A stretch of DNA of 64,000 nt from Trifolium pratense. Taxonomy: Eukaryota > Streptophyta > Magnoliopsida > Fabales > Fabaceae. Made by a program: the position numbers and the translations under genes. Positions 23,542 through 35,675 of the stretch are shown here, one piece after another. The DNA lies in assembly GCF_020283565.1 (NCBI RefSeq), contig NC_060065.1, positions 24,354,409-24,418,408 of the forward strand. Reading direction: 5' to 3'. Within the stretch, counting starts at the first letter, position 1. Every line of letters begins with the position of its first letter. The notes under the pieces were generated by a model. The model saw only the letters and a program-made list of their open reading frames with translations, did not search any database and was not told where the DNA came from.

Positions 23542-23924
23542 CTCTCTCTGTCAACCCACTTGGATTGGTGCATTGGTATTGGCTTGGGACCTGGGAGTGT
23601 GCTTCTCTTGAGGTCTGAGGTTCGATTCTCTCTGGTGCCAATTTGAGTTGGCTAATTTAGCTTCTTCAAAAAAAAATTTACTCTCTCTGTCGTAATTATA
23701 AGAAAAAAATTTACTTTTAAATAATACATTCATAATATTTAGATACAAGAAAAATTTTATATTAAGGACCAAAGGTAATATTAGTTCACTTTTATAAGAA
23801 ATATTTTATTTTTTAGATATATTGAAAGTTTGATGTATCTAATCTATATTAATATATAGATACATCAAACTTTCAATATATCTAAAAAATGAACATTTTC
23901 TTATTATTATGACTGGAGGGACCA
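23542..23924. mobile_element. Stowaway-like MITE, split by a SINE
   Basis: The left end ctctctctgtc and, after the SINE, its continuation ctctctctgtcgtaattataag match in inverse the right end ttattattatgactggagggacc. TA dinucleotides flank both ends (23540-23541; 23925-23926). Inside lies a near-perfect palindrome at about 23826-23882 (ttgaaagtttgatgtatcta and its complement). Confidence 0.55.
23553..23676 (+). mobile_element. tRNA-derived SINE (family A), plus strand
   Basis: Starts acccacttggattggtgcat, has a B-box-like gaggttcgattctctc and ends cttcttc followed by an A run. An exact 15-bp duplication, tttactctctctgtc, flanks it (23538-23552; 23677-23691). The duplicated bases include the end of the MITE above, so the SINE inserted into the MITE terminus. 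The opposite-strand copy at 47961-48079 belongs to the same family. Confidence 0.85.
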
Positions 23925-24398
23925 TAATATGTACCAATTCTAAAAGTGAATCAAACTTAGAGAGTATGTATATTTTGAATTAAACTGAAGATTTTTTTAG
24001 TAGAATATTGATAAAGGTGGAGTTGTCAAATCACAATCTTAGAGATTCTTTAGTTGCTTTTATGTTTGCTTGTTGTAGTTAAGATTCCTGCATATTCCTG
24101 CGTATCACGTTAATGAATTTGATGTCAAGACAACAATGAAATTGATTAGGTAGTTGAGTACTCGCTCAGTACAGTGGCGGGGAAGTATATTATACGATTA
24201 ATAAAGTACCATATAGGAAATAATGTTATTCTCTTTGTCTCATTCTAAATTACCATATAGTAATTTTTGTTTAAAAAAGAATTAAAATAGTAAAATGAGC
24301 CACTTGAGAATCAAACTCGCGCCGTTCGCGCCGTTCACAATGCAGGACGTCGTTTGCTACTACTAGAACATTGCAAACTTTTGTTATAAAATTGCAAA

Positions 24399-24434
<36 letters not shown>

Positions 24435-24436
<2 letters not shown>

Positions 24437-25955
24437 GGGGCTGCTAATTTAGACCCAGTTGGGTCTAAATTAGCAAGGTGCACCTTTTGAGTTGGACAAA
24501 AATACCCTTTCTTTTTTATAAAAAAAAAAAAAAACATATTGGCGCTGATCCAGTGTCGCGCGCCTACCGCAGGACCACCGTTACAGACCGTTGATTTCCA
24601 TCAGCCGGCCAAGAGATGATCTCATCATGGCTGTCGGATCAATCAGACAGTCCAGATCATCCATCTCCATGATAAGCCAGCGCGTGCACCACACTAGATC
24701 TGCGCCTGGAGAGAGAAAATTTCATTTTAAAAAAGCAGGACACGTGTCAACTGCTGGGTGGTTGGCGTGTTTTTTTTTTCATTTAATACTTTAAACTCAA
24801 TTATTTCGTTGTAAATTAATTTTTTATTTTTTTATTTTTATACCAAAATTCATAATTTTTTTTTTGTCTACAAATAGAGACTTGGTTCGTTTGATTTGGA
24901 CACAAAAAAAAAAACTCAATTTTTCACTACCTTTAATTATCTTTATATAATACTGTGAAACCATTTAGCTGGTAGAATGGTTTCACAATATAACTCTCTG
25001 AAACCATTTTACTGGTAGAATGGTTTCAGTGAGTAATTTCTTAATTGTTTGCTTCTGAAACCATTCTGAAACCATTTAGCTGGTACAATGGTTTTAGAGC
25101 GTTGTACTTTGAAACCATTTCACTGATAGAATGGTTTCAGGGGAGTTGATTTTTAATTGTTTGCTTCTGAAACCATTTTACTGCTAGAATGGTTTCACAG
25201 TATAACTCTCTGAAACCATTCTTCCAGCTAAATGGTTTCAGAAGCAAACAATAGTTTTTAATTACCGTTTTATCTCATTTAATTAACGAAAAATAGTTTC
25301 AGGTCTCAAAAAATTTCATAAAATATAGCAAAAGTTCCAGAATATTATCTAATATTTTATTAGAAACAAATAAAAACACAATTGGTTTCAGAGTACAAAT
25401 CTATGAAATTATTATTATTATTTGTTAAATGGTTTTAAATAATCAGCGGAATTTGTGAAAATAATTTGATGACTTGAACTAGGGAGAGTGAGGTACACAA
25501 GAGGGTTCTAAATAATTCATAGTACTTTACATAAAATTTTGGAAATTTTTTATAGAATTATAATATTTTTAATTACCTTTTTACTCATTTAATTAACTAA
25601 ATGAGTCGTGCGACCCGGTTTTTGACCCGGTTCGATCTCCCTCAATACTCAACGAAACTCGACGTTCCTTATATGGATTTTGATCGTGTTTCAATTTTAC
25701 AAAGGTTTCCGGTATTAGTTTTTGAAATCGGCGTTCGATTCGCACGTAAAATGAGGTCGAAATTTGGAAGAAATTTAAAAAATGTAATAGTTGTTCTATT
25801 GTTTCAAAAAAAAAAAGAGGGTATTTTTATGATGCAAATTACATACATGCCCCAGTTGCTCTATTGTTTCAAAAAAAAAAAAAGGGTATTTTTGTCCAAC
25901 TCAAAAGGTGCACCTTGCTAACTTAGACCTAACTAGGGTCTAAGTTAGAAAACCC
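24435..25955. mobile_element. Hairpin-rich inverted-repeat element A
   Basis: Terminal block ctgctaatttagaccc...gcaaggtgcacctt on the left and aaggtgcaccttgctaactt...gaaaaccc on the right, each containing a small palindrome around tagaccc/gggtcta. A (TA)n tract borders both sides. From about 24955 to 25250 it holds at least six units of the form tgaaaccatt-N(10)-aatggtttca, each able to form a hairpin. The right third (25600-25900) is a different sequence with a short repeat of attgtttcaaaaaaa. No transposase is present. Confidence 0.65.
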
Positions 25956-25966
25956 TATATATATAT

Positions 25967-27581
25967 ATGGGGTTTTCTAACTTAGACCCTAGTTAGGTCT
26001 AAGTTAGCAAGGTGCACCTTTTCAATTGGACCAAAATACCCATTCTTTTTAATTAATTAACCAAAATACTCATTAATAGACGCGGATCCAGTGTCGCGCG
26101 CGTACCGAAGGACCATGGTTACACACCGTTGATTTCCATCAGACAGCCAAGATATGATCTCATCAAGACTGTCTGATCAATCAGACAGCCCAGATCATCC
26201 TGATCCATCAGATTCCAGCGCGTGCGCCACACTGAATTACACCCTGGAGAGAGAAAAATTTGCTTTTTAAAAGTAGGACACGTGTCACACAATGGTTGGT
26301 TGGACGTGATTTTTGTTCATTTAATACTTTGAACTCAATTATTTCGTTGTAAATTAATTTTTTATTTTTTTATTTTTATACAAAAATTCATAATTTTTTT
26401 TTCTACAAATAGAGACTTGGTTCGTTTGATTTGGACACCGAAAAAAAAATGCAATTTTTCACTACCTTAATCTCATTTTTTGTCTACTAAATACGTTACT
26501 TGTGTGTTGTAATTTAACACGCACCACTCAACCAACTCACTGAAACCATTATACCAGGAAAATAGTAGATAATATTCTGGAACTTTTGGTATATTTTATG
26601 AATTTTTTGGAGACCTGAAACTATTTTTAGTTAATTAAATGAGATAAAACGGTAATTAAAAACTAATGTTTGCTTCTGAAACCATTTTACTGGTAGAATG
26701 GTTGCACATAGTTGTATTCTGAAACCATTTTACTGGTAGAATGGTTTCAATGAGTAATTTATTAATTGTGTTTGCTTCTGAAACCATTTATCTGGTACAA
26801 TGGTTTCAGAGAGTTGTAATCTGAAACCATTTTGCTGGTAGAATGGTTTCAGTAAGTTGATTATTAGTTATTTGCTTATGAAACCATTTAGCTTGTAGAA
26901 TGGTTGCACATAGTTGTATTCTGAAACCATTTTACTGGTAGAATGGTTTCAGTGAGTAATTTATTAATTGTGTTTGCTTCTGAAACCATTTATCTGGTAC
27001 AATGGTTTCAGAGAGTTGTAATCTGAAACCATTTTGCTGGTAGAATGGTTTCAGTGAGTTGATGTAAGGTAGTGAAAAATGAGATTAAGGTAGTGAAAAA
27101 TTGGGTTTTTTTTTCTGTGTCCAAATCAAACGAACCAAGTCTCTATTTGTAGAGAAAAAAAAATTATGAATTTTGGTATAAAAAAAAAAAAAATTAATTT
27201 ACAACGAAATAATTGAGTTCAAAGTATTAAATGGAAAAAAATCACGCCCAGCCGATCAGACAGCGACACGTGTCCTGCTTTTAAAAAGTAGATTCTTCTC
27301 TCTCCAGGGTGTAATCCAGTGTGGTGCACGCGCTGGAATCTGAAGGATTCGGATGATCTGGGCTGTCTGATTGATCAGACAGTCTTGATGAGATCAGATC
27401 TTGGCTGTCTGATGGAAATCAACGGTTTGTAACCATGGTCCTGCGGTACGCGCGCGACACTGGATCCGCGTCCATTGATGGTAATTTGGTTAATTAATTA
27501 AAAAGAATGGGTATTTTTGTCCAACTGAAAAGGTGCACCTTGCTAACTTAGACCCAATTGGGTCTAAGTTAGCAGCCCCCT
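25967..27581. mobile_element. Hairpin-rich fold-back element B
   Basis: Terminal blocks as in element A. Long arms (25967-26480 and about 27060-27581) are inverted copies of each other, with shared landmarks ggatccagtgtcgcgcgc, gttgatttccatcagaca and gacacgtgtc. They enclose an array of about eight tgaaaccatt...aatggtttca hairpin units (26535-27060), two of them in a repeated block. The left arm also matches the left arm of element A, so A and B are relatives. It is non-autonomous. Confidence 0.7.
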
Positions 27582-28117
27582 ATATATATATATATGGTTT
27601 AACAATAATATGTATATAAAGCTAAAAAAAATTGAGACTTGAGGTGGGCCATAGCCCTGCCCTGCTCAGCCCATGAATGGTTTTGCCCCTATATATAACC
27701 CTATTTTAGTAGAAGAAAATAAAAAGCTTTTTTTTTATAAGGTAGAAAGGATATTAATAATACTTGGTAGGTCCCATGGTGCAAAGTTAAAAAGTTGAAT
27801 ATGAGTTATTTTGTTGACTATGAACTCATTACCAATAATCTTGTGTTTCAGATAATGATTTACAAGTTCTTCATCAGATGAATCAAATCTAAATCTTATT
27901 GTAGACTTTTTTTATGGCTATTGAATTTTGCTTTATAATTTCAAATTTAAAGGAGGTGACAAAGAAGTGGTACCAAAACATTCATTCATTCATCAACAAC
28001 AAAACAAATTATGGCTTTGATCGTTCAGTTCTTATTCCTATTTTCTTGCCTTTTCTTCCCTAGTTTTTTGGTGTTGATTAGTTATTGTTATAGGAAATAA
28101 TGTTACTTACTTAAGAT

Positions 28118-28560
28118 ATTCAATATAGTAAATTACTTAAATTGTCATATAGGAAATAATGTTATTCTCTCCGTCAAATTCTAAATTGCCATATAGTAAT
28201 TTTTGTTTAAAAAAGAATTAAAATAGTAAAATGTATCACTTGAGAATCAAACTCGCGCCGTTCACAATGCAAGACGCCGTTTGCTGCTAAGGGAACACCG
28301 TAAACTTTTGTCCAACCCATGAATGGCTCCGCCCCTATATATAACTCTATTTTAGTAGAAGAAAATAAAAAACTATTTTTTTTAGAAGGTAGAAAGAATA
28401 TTAATAATACATGGTAAGTCCCATGGTACAATGAGTTATGTTGTTTACTATGAATTCATTACCAACAATCTTGTGTTTCAAATAATGATTTACAAGTTCT
28501 TCATTAGATTGATCAAATCTAAAACCTATTGTAGACATTGTTTATACTATCGAAACTTAC
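28118..28560. repeat. Local duplication, copy 2 (uninterrupted)
   Basis: The counterpart of the flanks of elements A and B, without those elements. It joins ttgctgctaagggaacacc...aacttttgt to ccaacccatgaatggc directly, so it approximates the state before insertion. Confidence 0.7.
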
Positions 28561-28749
28561 TGTATAATTTCAAATGTAAATCATAATCTTTATATGTTAT
28601 CACATCATTGCGTATGTATAATATTATGACTCATTTCAAGTCCAGTGACATATATCTGATGTTTGTAAATTTATTCAAAAACTTACAAGATGATTTGATT
28701 TCCAATATGACAAGTACTCTCTCCGTTAATAGGATACTTATAACAAGTA

Positions 28750-29012
28750 CTCTCTCCGTTACTTTTTATTTGTCGTTTTAGATTTATGCACATATGCATG
28801 CAAATGCACAAATTTGATCATTAATATCTTTTATTATCTTTCATAATAAACTATGAAAATTTTATATTTTGTAAATACTCGTCGAGACAAATTTAACAAC
28901 ATCTTATCTGCTAATATTTATTTTTATATATTAGTAGAAAATTACGATCAAAGTAGATTATATGAATAGTGCGCACGATTCTCAAACGCCAAATAAGAAG
29001 AAATGGAGGGAG
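28750..29012. mobile_element. Stowaway-like MITE
   Basis: Ends ctctctccgttactttttatttg and caaataagaagaaatggagggag, with TA on both sides (28748-28749; 29013-29014). The left terminal motif is duplicated just outside at about 28715. Confidence 0.65.
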
Positions 29013-29014
29013 TA

Positions 29015-30687
29015 ATAGACTATAACCGTCATCAATTATTTCTATGTTTTAATCATTCTCAATAAATTTTATATTAACAAAAAGATCCACAACTTTTATC
29101 TATAAAAAATAATAGATCAATCTAATTGTATGTCAATTATAGATTAATCAATATTAAAAAAGTTATAATGTATAAAATATAGATAGTTATGGATTAATCT
29201 CATTAGTATTAGTAATTAATTTGTGATTCTATTTACCAAATTTCTCAAGTTTAATCTTCCTTTTCCATTCATGCATCAAATAGTTAACTAAACAAAACCA
29301 CACCGATTAATGATATTTCAGATGTTTTAGTTTTTTAGTTTTGTGTCAATACTTTAGTTCTTTTAAAAAATTGTACTTGTGGCATTCATATTTATTTTAA
29401 ATTTTAATTTCAATTTATTTTTATTAATAAAATTAATCATAAGTCACAAATCCCTAAAATCAAGTTTCTTTACTTGAAAAACTCATTCCAATTTCAAGCT
29501 TATATTTAAATTCCTAAAATTATCAATTGTATTATACATATACTATATTAATTTCGTCAAATAATACACAAAACATTTACAACATTGGGAACAATAGCTA
29601 ATTTTTTTTTTTAAAAAAAATAACTTGGTTAATCTATTCGTACTAACTAAAGTGCACGTTTGTGTGCTATGAGGACTTTGAATTAGAACAAAATATAATA
29701 CAACAGAACCCCGTCAAACAAATACTCTTGGATTATTTTTTTACAATTAGTCCTATGTATTAGGTGACCTTTGACATGTACTCCTACTATGCAACATCAG
29801 ATTATTTGGGGAGTGGATTTTTTACACCAAATCCCGTGTTTTAATCTATACTAAAATACTAGTATTAGCTTGCAATTACACGCCCGTTGTTGCTAATTAG
29901 CAATACTTACATTACCAAAACTTCTCATTTTGTTATCTTTAACTCTTATTTTTATCATATTCCACGCTTGCTTCCTGCAACAGAAACAAACCATCATCAT
30001 CCACAATGAAAAAAAAAACACCTGAGAAATGCACCAACCCTGAAAATGATGCCAAAAAAAAAAAGAGCAAAAGATAAAATGAAGAATACAGTCATTCACT
30101 ACATGTTAAACAACAAATCAGTGAGACTCACAACAAGAACAAAAAAACTGAGATTCATAGGTAAATTCCAAATCACTTTATGTCATCATGTATTTTCATA
30201 TTTTCTTTGGAGATTGTTGTGTGTGTGTGTGAGTGTGTGTTTCAATATTATTAAACATAAAAAAAGTGTATATTTTCATATTTTTTTTGGAGATTGTTGT
30301 TGTGTGTGAGTCAACATATATGGTAATCAACAAATATGCTAAACTTCAAAGACTGCGTATGCGTGTCTGTTTGAAACTTAACACTCATAACTGAAAATTG
30401 TGTGTGACTTTGTGTCTGTGTGTTACTATGTTAGTATAAGGATATTAGCTAAAAAAATTAGATTTTTGGATATAATGTTAATCGTTTATAGATTTTTAGA
30501 TATAATGATAAGTTAGACTTCATTGTTATGATGAATACCATATAACTGCAAATTATTAACCGACATAGTTGAACTCACTGAGAATTAAACATACCAAGTA
30601 TCATTTAATTAACTAAATAAAGTATTAGAAATAGAAACTTAATAGTTATAATGAGTGTAGTTGAATGTGCTACTCTTTTTTGTGCAG
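29015..30687. other. AT-rich intergenic DNA with GT microsatellite
   Basis: Nothing coding is supported. At 30185-30310 a block tcatattttctttggagattgttgt is repeated about 90 bp later, with (GT)n runs. An exon upstream of 30688 would be expected if the broken gene that follows was once complete, but I could not identify it. Confidence 0.35.
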
Positions 30688-31127
30688 TAATCCAACTGCT
30701 ACCACTAACAAGGACAACAAGGATGATGTAAAAGATAATGACTCCACAACATCTTCACATATTTTGAAACGCAAAATGTGACAAGGAAGTCTAAGTTATT
30801 AGAGACTCTAAAGACATCCTCCTCAGCACCATCAAAATTCAAGCTAAAGGAAAAACTAGATGATATGGTATTCAGTGATAAGGAATTAAGTGATATTACG
30901 AATCATCGTTTATCTCGATTAGAGGAAGAAGATGATAATGACTTTTACCTCAATTACCATCCAGCTGACCGTGTTGAATATGAAGATGTTGTTCTTGATT
31001 TTTCAGATTTCTATAGTAAGTATTGGTTATTTATTTTGAATTTAACTTAAAATTACATATTACATTATTTAAATTTCTGCTTTACTAAAAATTGTTTAAT
31101 ATCTTTTATGGCAGTGGATACCAAGTG
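30688..31127 (+). pseudogene. Broken spliced gene of unknown kind
   Basis: The acceptor tttttgtgcag (to 30687) opens an exon, 30688-31015, coding an Asn/Asp/Lys/Thr-rich start ending HILKRKM and a stop. A one-base shift at about 30777 restores TRKSKLLETLKTSSSAPSKF, KLDDMVFSDKELSDI and an acidic stretch (RLEEEDDNDFYL) to DFY. The donor ATA|GTAAGT and the acceptor tatggcag at 31114 then join to MDTK and a stop. The splice signals are good, and the frame break at about 30777 suggests loss of function. I do not recognise the family. Confidence 0.35.
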
Positions 31128-31151
31128 AAGAAGATATGCGTACCTTTTTTC

Positions 31152-31245
31152 GATGTAGTCTTCGAGGAAGAATGTGTTTGTTGTGTGTCTACAATGGCGA
31201 TGTAGTCAGCGAGGAAGAATGTCTTTGTTGTGCGCCTACAATGAC
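31152..31245 (+). repeat. 47-bp tandem repeat, two units
   Basis: gatgtagtc(t/a)(t/g)cgaggaagaatgt followed by a g/t-rich stretch and ctacaatg occurs twice head to tail (31152-31198; 31199-31245) with a few differences. The length is not a multiple of three, so it would shift any reading frame. Confidence 0.7.
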
Positions 31246-31618
31246 GGACCAAGAAGTTGGCAGACAAGATAAATCAAGGTCGAAAAAGAGTGGGGAAGAA
31301 TATGAAGTTTACTTCTTTTTTTTGGTCAAGAAAGTTTATGTTTTTCTGATCAAAAGAAAAAATAAAATGCCTTTTTTATTTTACAAACATAAACTTACAA
31401 TTTAAAAAACAATATATTTAAGAGTTAAATATATTAAGTTAAATATGTTTAGCGGTCATATATTTTAAGTATAATATGTTTGGGTCATAGTAACAATTTA
31501 AAAAGATTGAGGATGTATATGTACATCCTGCACCATGTACATCCTACGCACGACAAATGAAAAGTCAATGCCCTTCTGATTGGCCGGTTAATGACTTTTC
31601 CAATATTATCAATTGGCC
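31246..31618. other. Intergenic
   Basis: Between the tandem repeat and the LINE tail; nothing recognised. Confidence 0.35.
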
Positions 31619-33640
31619 GTTTTTTTTTTTTTTTTACAATCACAAACTCAACTCATTTCATTAATCAAAATAGTTTCAATACAAGTAGGTAATATCTCAA
31701 TTATAGAACAACTACCTTGCATCCAAGAGGTTCCAGCCATGACAAAATATCTCATATGATCCCGCACACACCAACCCGCACTTGATTTTCCTATTGTATT
31801 GTGGAAGCCGGCATCAACATTGCATTTATACCATCCAAACGGCGGTTTCTGCCACTGCTGGCCATATATATGTGTTGTTGTTCCTACGCTGCTGTTCATG
31901 TGATGATGGATTGGTTCTGGTTTGGAAATTTTGTACATCGTGCCACTCGTGCCACCTACTCGAGGCTTCAACTCCTAAGTCGCGACTCGGTTCTTTTTTG
32001 CCATTCCAAACATAATTATTTCTATTATTCTACAACATACACATTATCAAAGCAACTTGTCCAGCCACTCTTGCCTCCTCAATACGACATATGTCCCTAA
32101 TTACCTCTTTAGCCCCGTTATAGCGTTGCACACGTGATGATAAGATGCTATCTAGTCCAGCTCTTTGCCATGTCGTGACACTATTATTACAACCAAAAAA
32201 AGTATGCCAATCATCTTCGTGTTGTTGGTCACATAGAGGACAATTTAGATGATAATTTACAAACCTCTCTTGTAGTCGAATTCAGGTTGGTAAACATCCT
32301 TTACAAATCCTCCATAATAAGTGTTTTGCCTTTGGTGGACCATGTATTTTCCATAACCTTTTCCATTCACCTTCCTCTTGTAATTCCTCAACCTTCGCTG
32401 AATTTTTCGACATCAATTTATAGCCACTTTTAACACTATAAATTACCACAAACATCATATACTGTACTAATTTATCTTCATCAACCACATTAAATAAAGA
32501 CACATTGAGAATAATATTAGCAATGTCTATAGAAAATATAGACTCAATTTTTTCTTTATCTCATTCTTTCATATTAGGAAGAAACAATTGATTGACATAC
32601 ATATACATATGATACACACCTTGCATTTGTGGTACTCTAACCCTTAGTCCATCCTCCTCTCTAAGCCACAGCTCACCCATAACTTTGATATTAGTACTTT
32701 TTCCTATCTTCCACCTACAACCATTCATAAGTACTTGACGTGATTTCCAAATACTCTGCCAAGCATAACTCGAGTTACTATCAAGATGAAATTCAAAAAG
32801 AGATGAATTAGGAAAGTATTTTGCTTTATAAATTTTTGCCACTAAGTAGTCTCGTTTCATCATATGTTCCCACCCTTGCTTAGCTATCATGGCCCTATTA
32901 AAAAAGGGGTTAAATATATTTTTGGTCCTTATAGTTTCACAGAATTTTCGTTTTAGTCACTGAAGTTTGTTTTCAATTTATATTTAACCCTATAAGTGTA
33001 GGAGGTAAATACTCATGAAATATGATGGGATGACTTGTAGTACCGACTTGATCATCACTTCCTTCCCCGCTTTAGACAATGATCTTCCTCTCCATGAGTT
33101 TATGTGTTTCCAAATCCTATATTTGACATATACAAAGGTAGCATTTTTGCTTCTTCCCAGCATAGATGACGATCCTAGATAAGTACCGGTCCCCAACGCA
33201 TGACGTACATCCATTATTTTTGAGAGATCTTCTTGGGCCAGCTTGCTCAAATTCCTGCTAAAAAATACTTTCGACTTATTCATGTTGATGTCTTGACCAG
33301 ATGCTGCCTCATGTGTTTTGAGACCTGCAAAATATGAAACAATCATCAACAACAAGAAGGTGGGACAACCAAAGTGGCGCTCTGCATATCTTTACTCCAT
33401 GAATGTCTCCCCGAGTTTCAGTCTATTTAATAAGTGTTGTTAGTCCTTCGGCTACCAATATGAATAGGTAAAGAGACATGGAGTATCCTTGCCTTAGACT
33501 TCTACCAAGAAAAATAGGACCAATCCTCTCAAAGTTAACCAAACCAAGTAGTCAAATGGCCGACTTTACCATAGAATTGAATTTCTCTTCATTATATACT
33601 TTGCATCCAACTCACTTGTGCTAAATGTTATACAGCTTTT
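31619..33640 (-). pseudogene. L1-type LINE, 5'-truncated and inactivated
   Basis: The poly(A) tail appears as a T run at 31619-31636 on the plus strand. Upstream on the minus strand, in reverse order: an RNase H-like domain (31648-31971: WQKPPFGWYKCNVDAGFHN), the zf-RVT region (32282-32503: RLWKIHGPPKAKHLLWRICK), a connecting domain (32561-32890: IYKAKYFPNSSL), the end of the reverse transcriptase (32990-33355: NMNKSKVFFSRNL, TGTYLGSSSMLGRSK), and more decayed core with LRQGYSMSLYLFILVAEGL at about 33460-33520. The F/YADD motif region is frameshifted and reads VVDD. Many stops. An unrelated insert of about 100 bp interrupts it at 32893-32990. Confidence 0.75.
32893..32990. mobile_element. Terminal fragment of a MITE/Mutator-like element inside the LINE
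   Basis: ggggttaaatatatttttggtcc at one side and atttaaccctata at the other have the look of transposon termini. It separates two LINE blocks that are adjacent in intact elements. The family cannot be fixed. Confidence 0.35.
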
Positions 33641-34014
33641 GAATAATAAAAAATCTTTTAGCCTATAAAAATAATAATCGTAGTTAGTCGAAGTCAATGG
33701 CTTTCCTTTTGGGGCGTTCAATTTGCTGGTGAAGGTACACCTCAAACGTTAGTCAATCTCTGAAATTATATCAGTTGAATTGTGTCAAAACTCAAAACCA
33801 TATACTAGTATATTTGTTGACTTATGACTAAACATTAGTACTAGGCTAGTAGCAAACAATGAAATGGACCATTGTAAAATGAATCTATCAAATCAAGCTA
33901 ATTGCTATCTATCACCCACCCATGTCCGTGAAAATATCTAGCACACATTAACTTTGACATTGAGAATTAAAATTTCCAAGTCAATCTACATATAATTATG
34001 TTTTTCTTAAAGTA

Positions 34015-34307
34015 CTCCCTCCGATCTTTTTTATAACGAATACTTTAAAAAAATTGCACAGAGCAAAAAAACACATTTAATATAGTTATTTTCTTTTAAT
34101 ACTTTTGTAAATTAAAATTTATTCCATACCCTTATTTAATTACTCTTTATTCAACCAACTTACTTACTATTTTTAAATTCTCTTTCATAATAAATAAGAG
34201 TATAAGTGAAATTGAACATTTAAAATATTTGAAAATTGGTCAAAGTTTTTTATAAAAATTACCAATTTTTTTTCCAAAGTGTTCCTTATACAAAAGACTA
34301 GAGGGAG
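34015..34307. mobile_element. Stowaway-like MITE
   Basis: Ends ctccctccgatc and ctagagggag, flanked by TA (34013-34014; 34308-34309). 293 bp, AT-rich interior. Confidence 0.7.
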
Positions 34308-34309
34308 TA

Positions 34310-35109
34310 TATATTTGTTCCAGACTGGTCCAATGTCTAATACAATCTTCTCAAGCGCTTTGAATCCAATCAATATGATTCCATCACGGAAGCTTTTGTT
34401 ATATGCCAACAATAGTGGATACGATAGTTACTATACACCGCCTGCAACGATACTCTCTTTATATGCTCCAGAGACCGTTGGATTCATCTCAACAACCCTC
34501 ATCATACTAAATACAAGTTGTTGACAACTGTCACAAATGGTTATAAGCATCTCTCCCCTGTATACGGCAAGCTTTCGCGTCGATGTAAAATGAAAATTGC
34601 ATATATCCATACAAATTAACTAGTTGATCGTCTTAATTAGCTAATCGGTTAATCAAAAGTTAAGAAAGAAATTTGGTGATGATGTTTGAGAAGTAAACGA
34701 GAGCATTATGAGTGATCTTTGGCGTGCGAAAAACAGTGCGCGTATAGTTCAACTTTAAATATCTATTTGAGGCTGACTTTACAAAATTTCAAAGGAAAAT
34801 CGTTAAAATATTAAGACAAGAAAACAAGTCAAACACGTTGCCGGATTAACAAAAACACGTGTGGGCCATAAGACATTGGCCAATTGAAGCTAGTTTGTTG
34901 TCTTAATCTTCTTTCCACTATCATTTTCCTTGTCTTAATTTGTTTCTACTTGAAAAAAAAGTGTGTGCCCTACATTATGATTTTTTAAAATTCGGTTAGA
35001 GAAATACAATTTTCAAGTTGGTTAGAACAATAGCAAGAAACACAATTCTTCAAGAGATTTAACACTAAGGTATTTTTCCAATGAGTTTGAACTTGATATC
35101 TTTAAAGGT
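34310..35109. other. Intergenic, with an unexplained open frame
   Basis: 34279-34524 has an open plus-strand frame with higher GC than its surroundings (residues GPMSNTIFSSALNPINMIPS) but no domain I recognise and no splice context. It may be a gene fragment. Confidence 0.25.
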
Positions 35110-35579
35110 CATGTTGTTAACATATGTCCTAAGGACACATGTTAAACATACTTTAAATAGTAATTTTATCTTAAAAACAACAATGCTTGACTTCTAAAAA
35201 TATGGAATGCACAAATTCCAATACCAAATTTCTTTTAATAGTACACTAACAAGTGCCCGGAAGGTACATGTTAGTTTTTCCCTATCTTTAATTAAGCTGA
35301 AAAAAGACTTACCATCTCATTAAAGACTTTTTTTAGGATGAGTCTGCTCACGATCCTCCCTATTTACATGCATGTCTCTGATTGAGTGAAACAATGTCAC
35401 GATTGTACATGAATATTATTCCATCCATCTTTAATTATAATAAGATCTTTTTATATAAAAATGCATGTCTTTAAAAATAACACGTTCCACAAATTTTTAG
35501 ATGTATTTATTAATGCTACAGTTTGTCTTGGAATATTAAAAGTCAATAATAAATACAAGAACATTGCATTATATATGAA

Positions 35580-35675
35580 AGGGGGCTGAGTTCGAATTTC
35601 GGCCATCACACTTATCCATCTTGAGAGTGAAATTTATAGACGTTAGACTACTTGACCAAAATAAAAAAAAAAGTC
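35580..35675 (+). mobile_element. SINE family B, 3' fragment
   Basis: gggggctgagttcgaatttcggcc (B box), then acttatccatcttgagagtg and gactacttgacc followed by an A-rich tail, matching the 3' two-thirds of the copy at 51055. The A-box part is missing. Confidence 0.6.

Larger units (their letters stand above)
24186..27930. repeat. Local duplication, copy 1 (carries the hairpin elements)
   Basis: 24200-24385 and 27660-27930 correspond to 28140-28310 and 28310-28560 respectively. Shared runs include catataggaaataatgttatt, ttgagaatcaaactcgcgcc, cccatgaatgg and aatcttgtgtttca. In this copy about 3.2 kb of inverted-repeat elements and (TA)n separates the two halves; in copy 2 the halves are directly joined. 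Confidence 0.75.

Noticed and set aside
24955..27060. CRISPR-like array of repeats and spacers
   Set aside because: The units are palindromic and irregular in spacing, lie inside inverted-repeat elements, and the genome is plant nuclear DNA.
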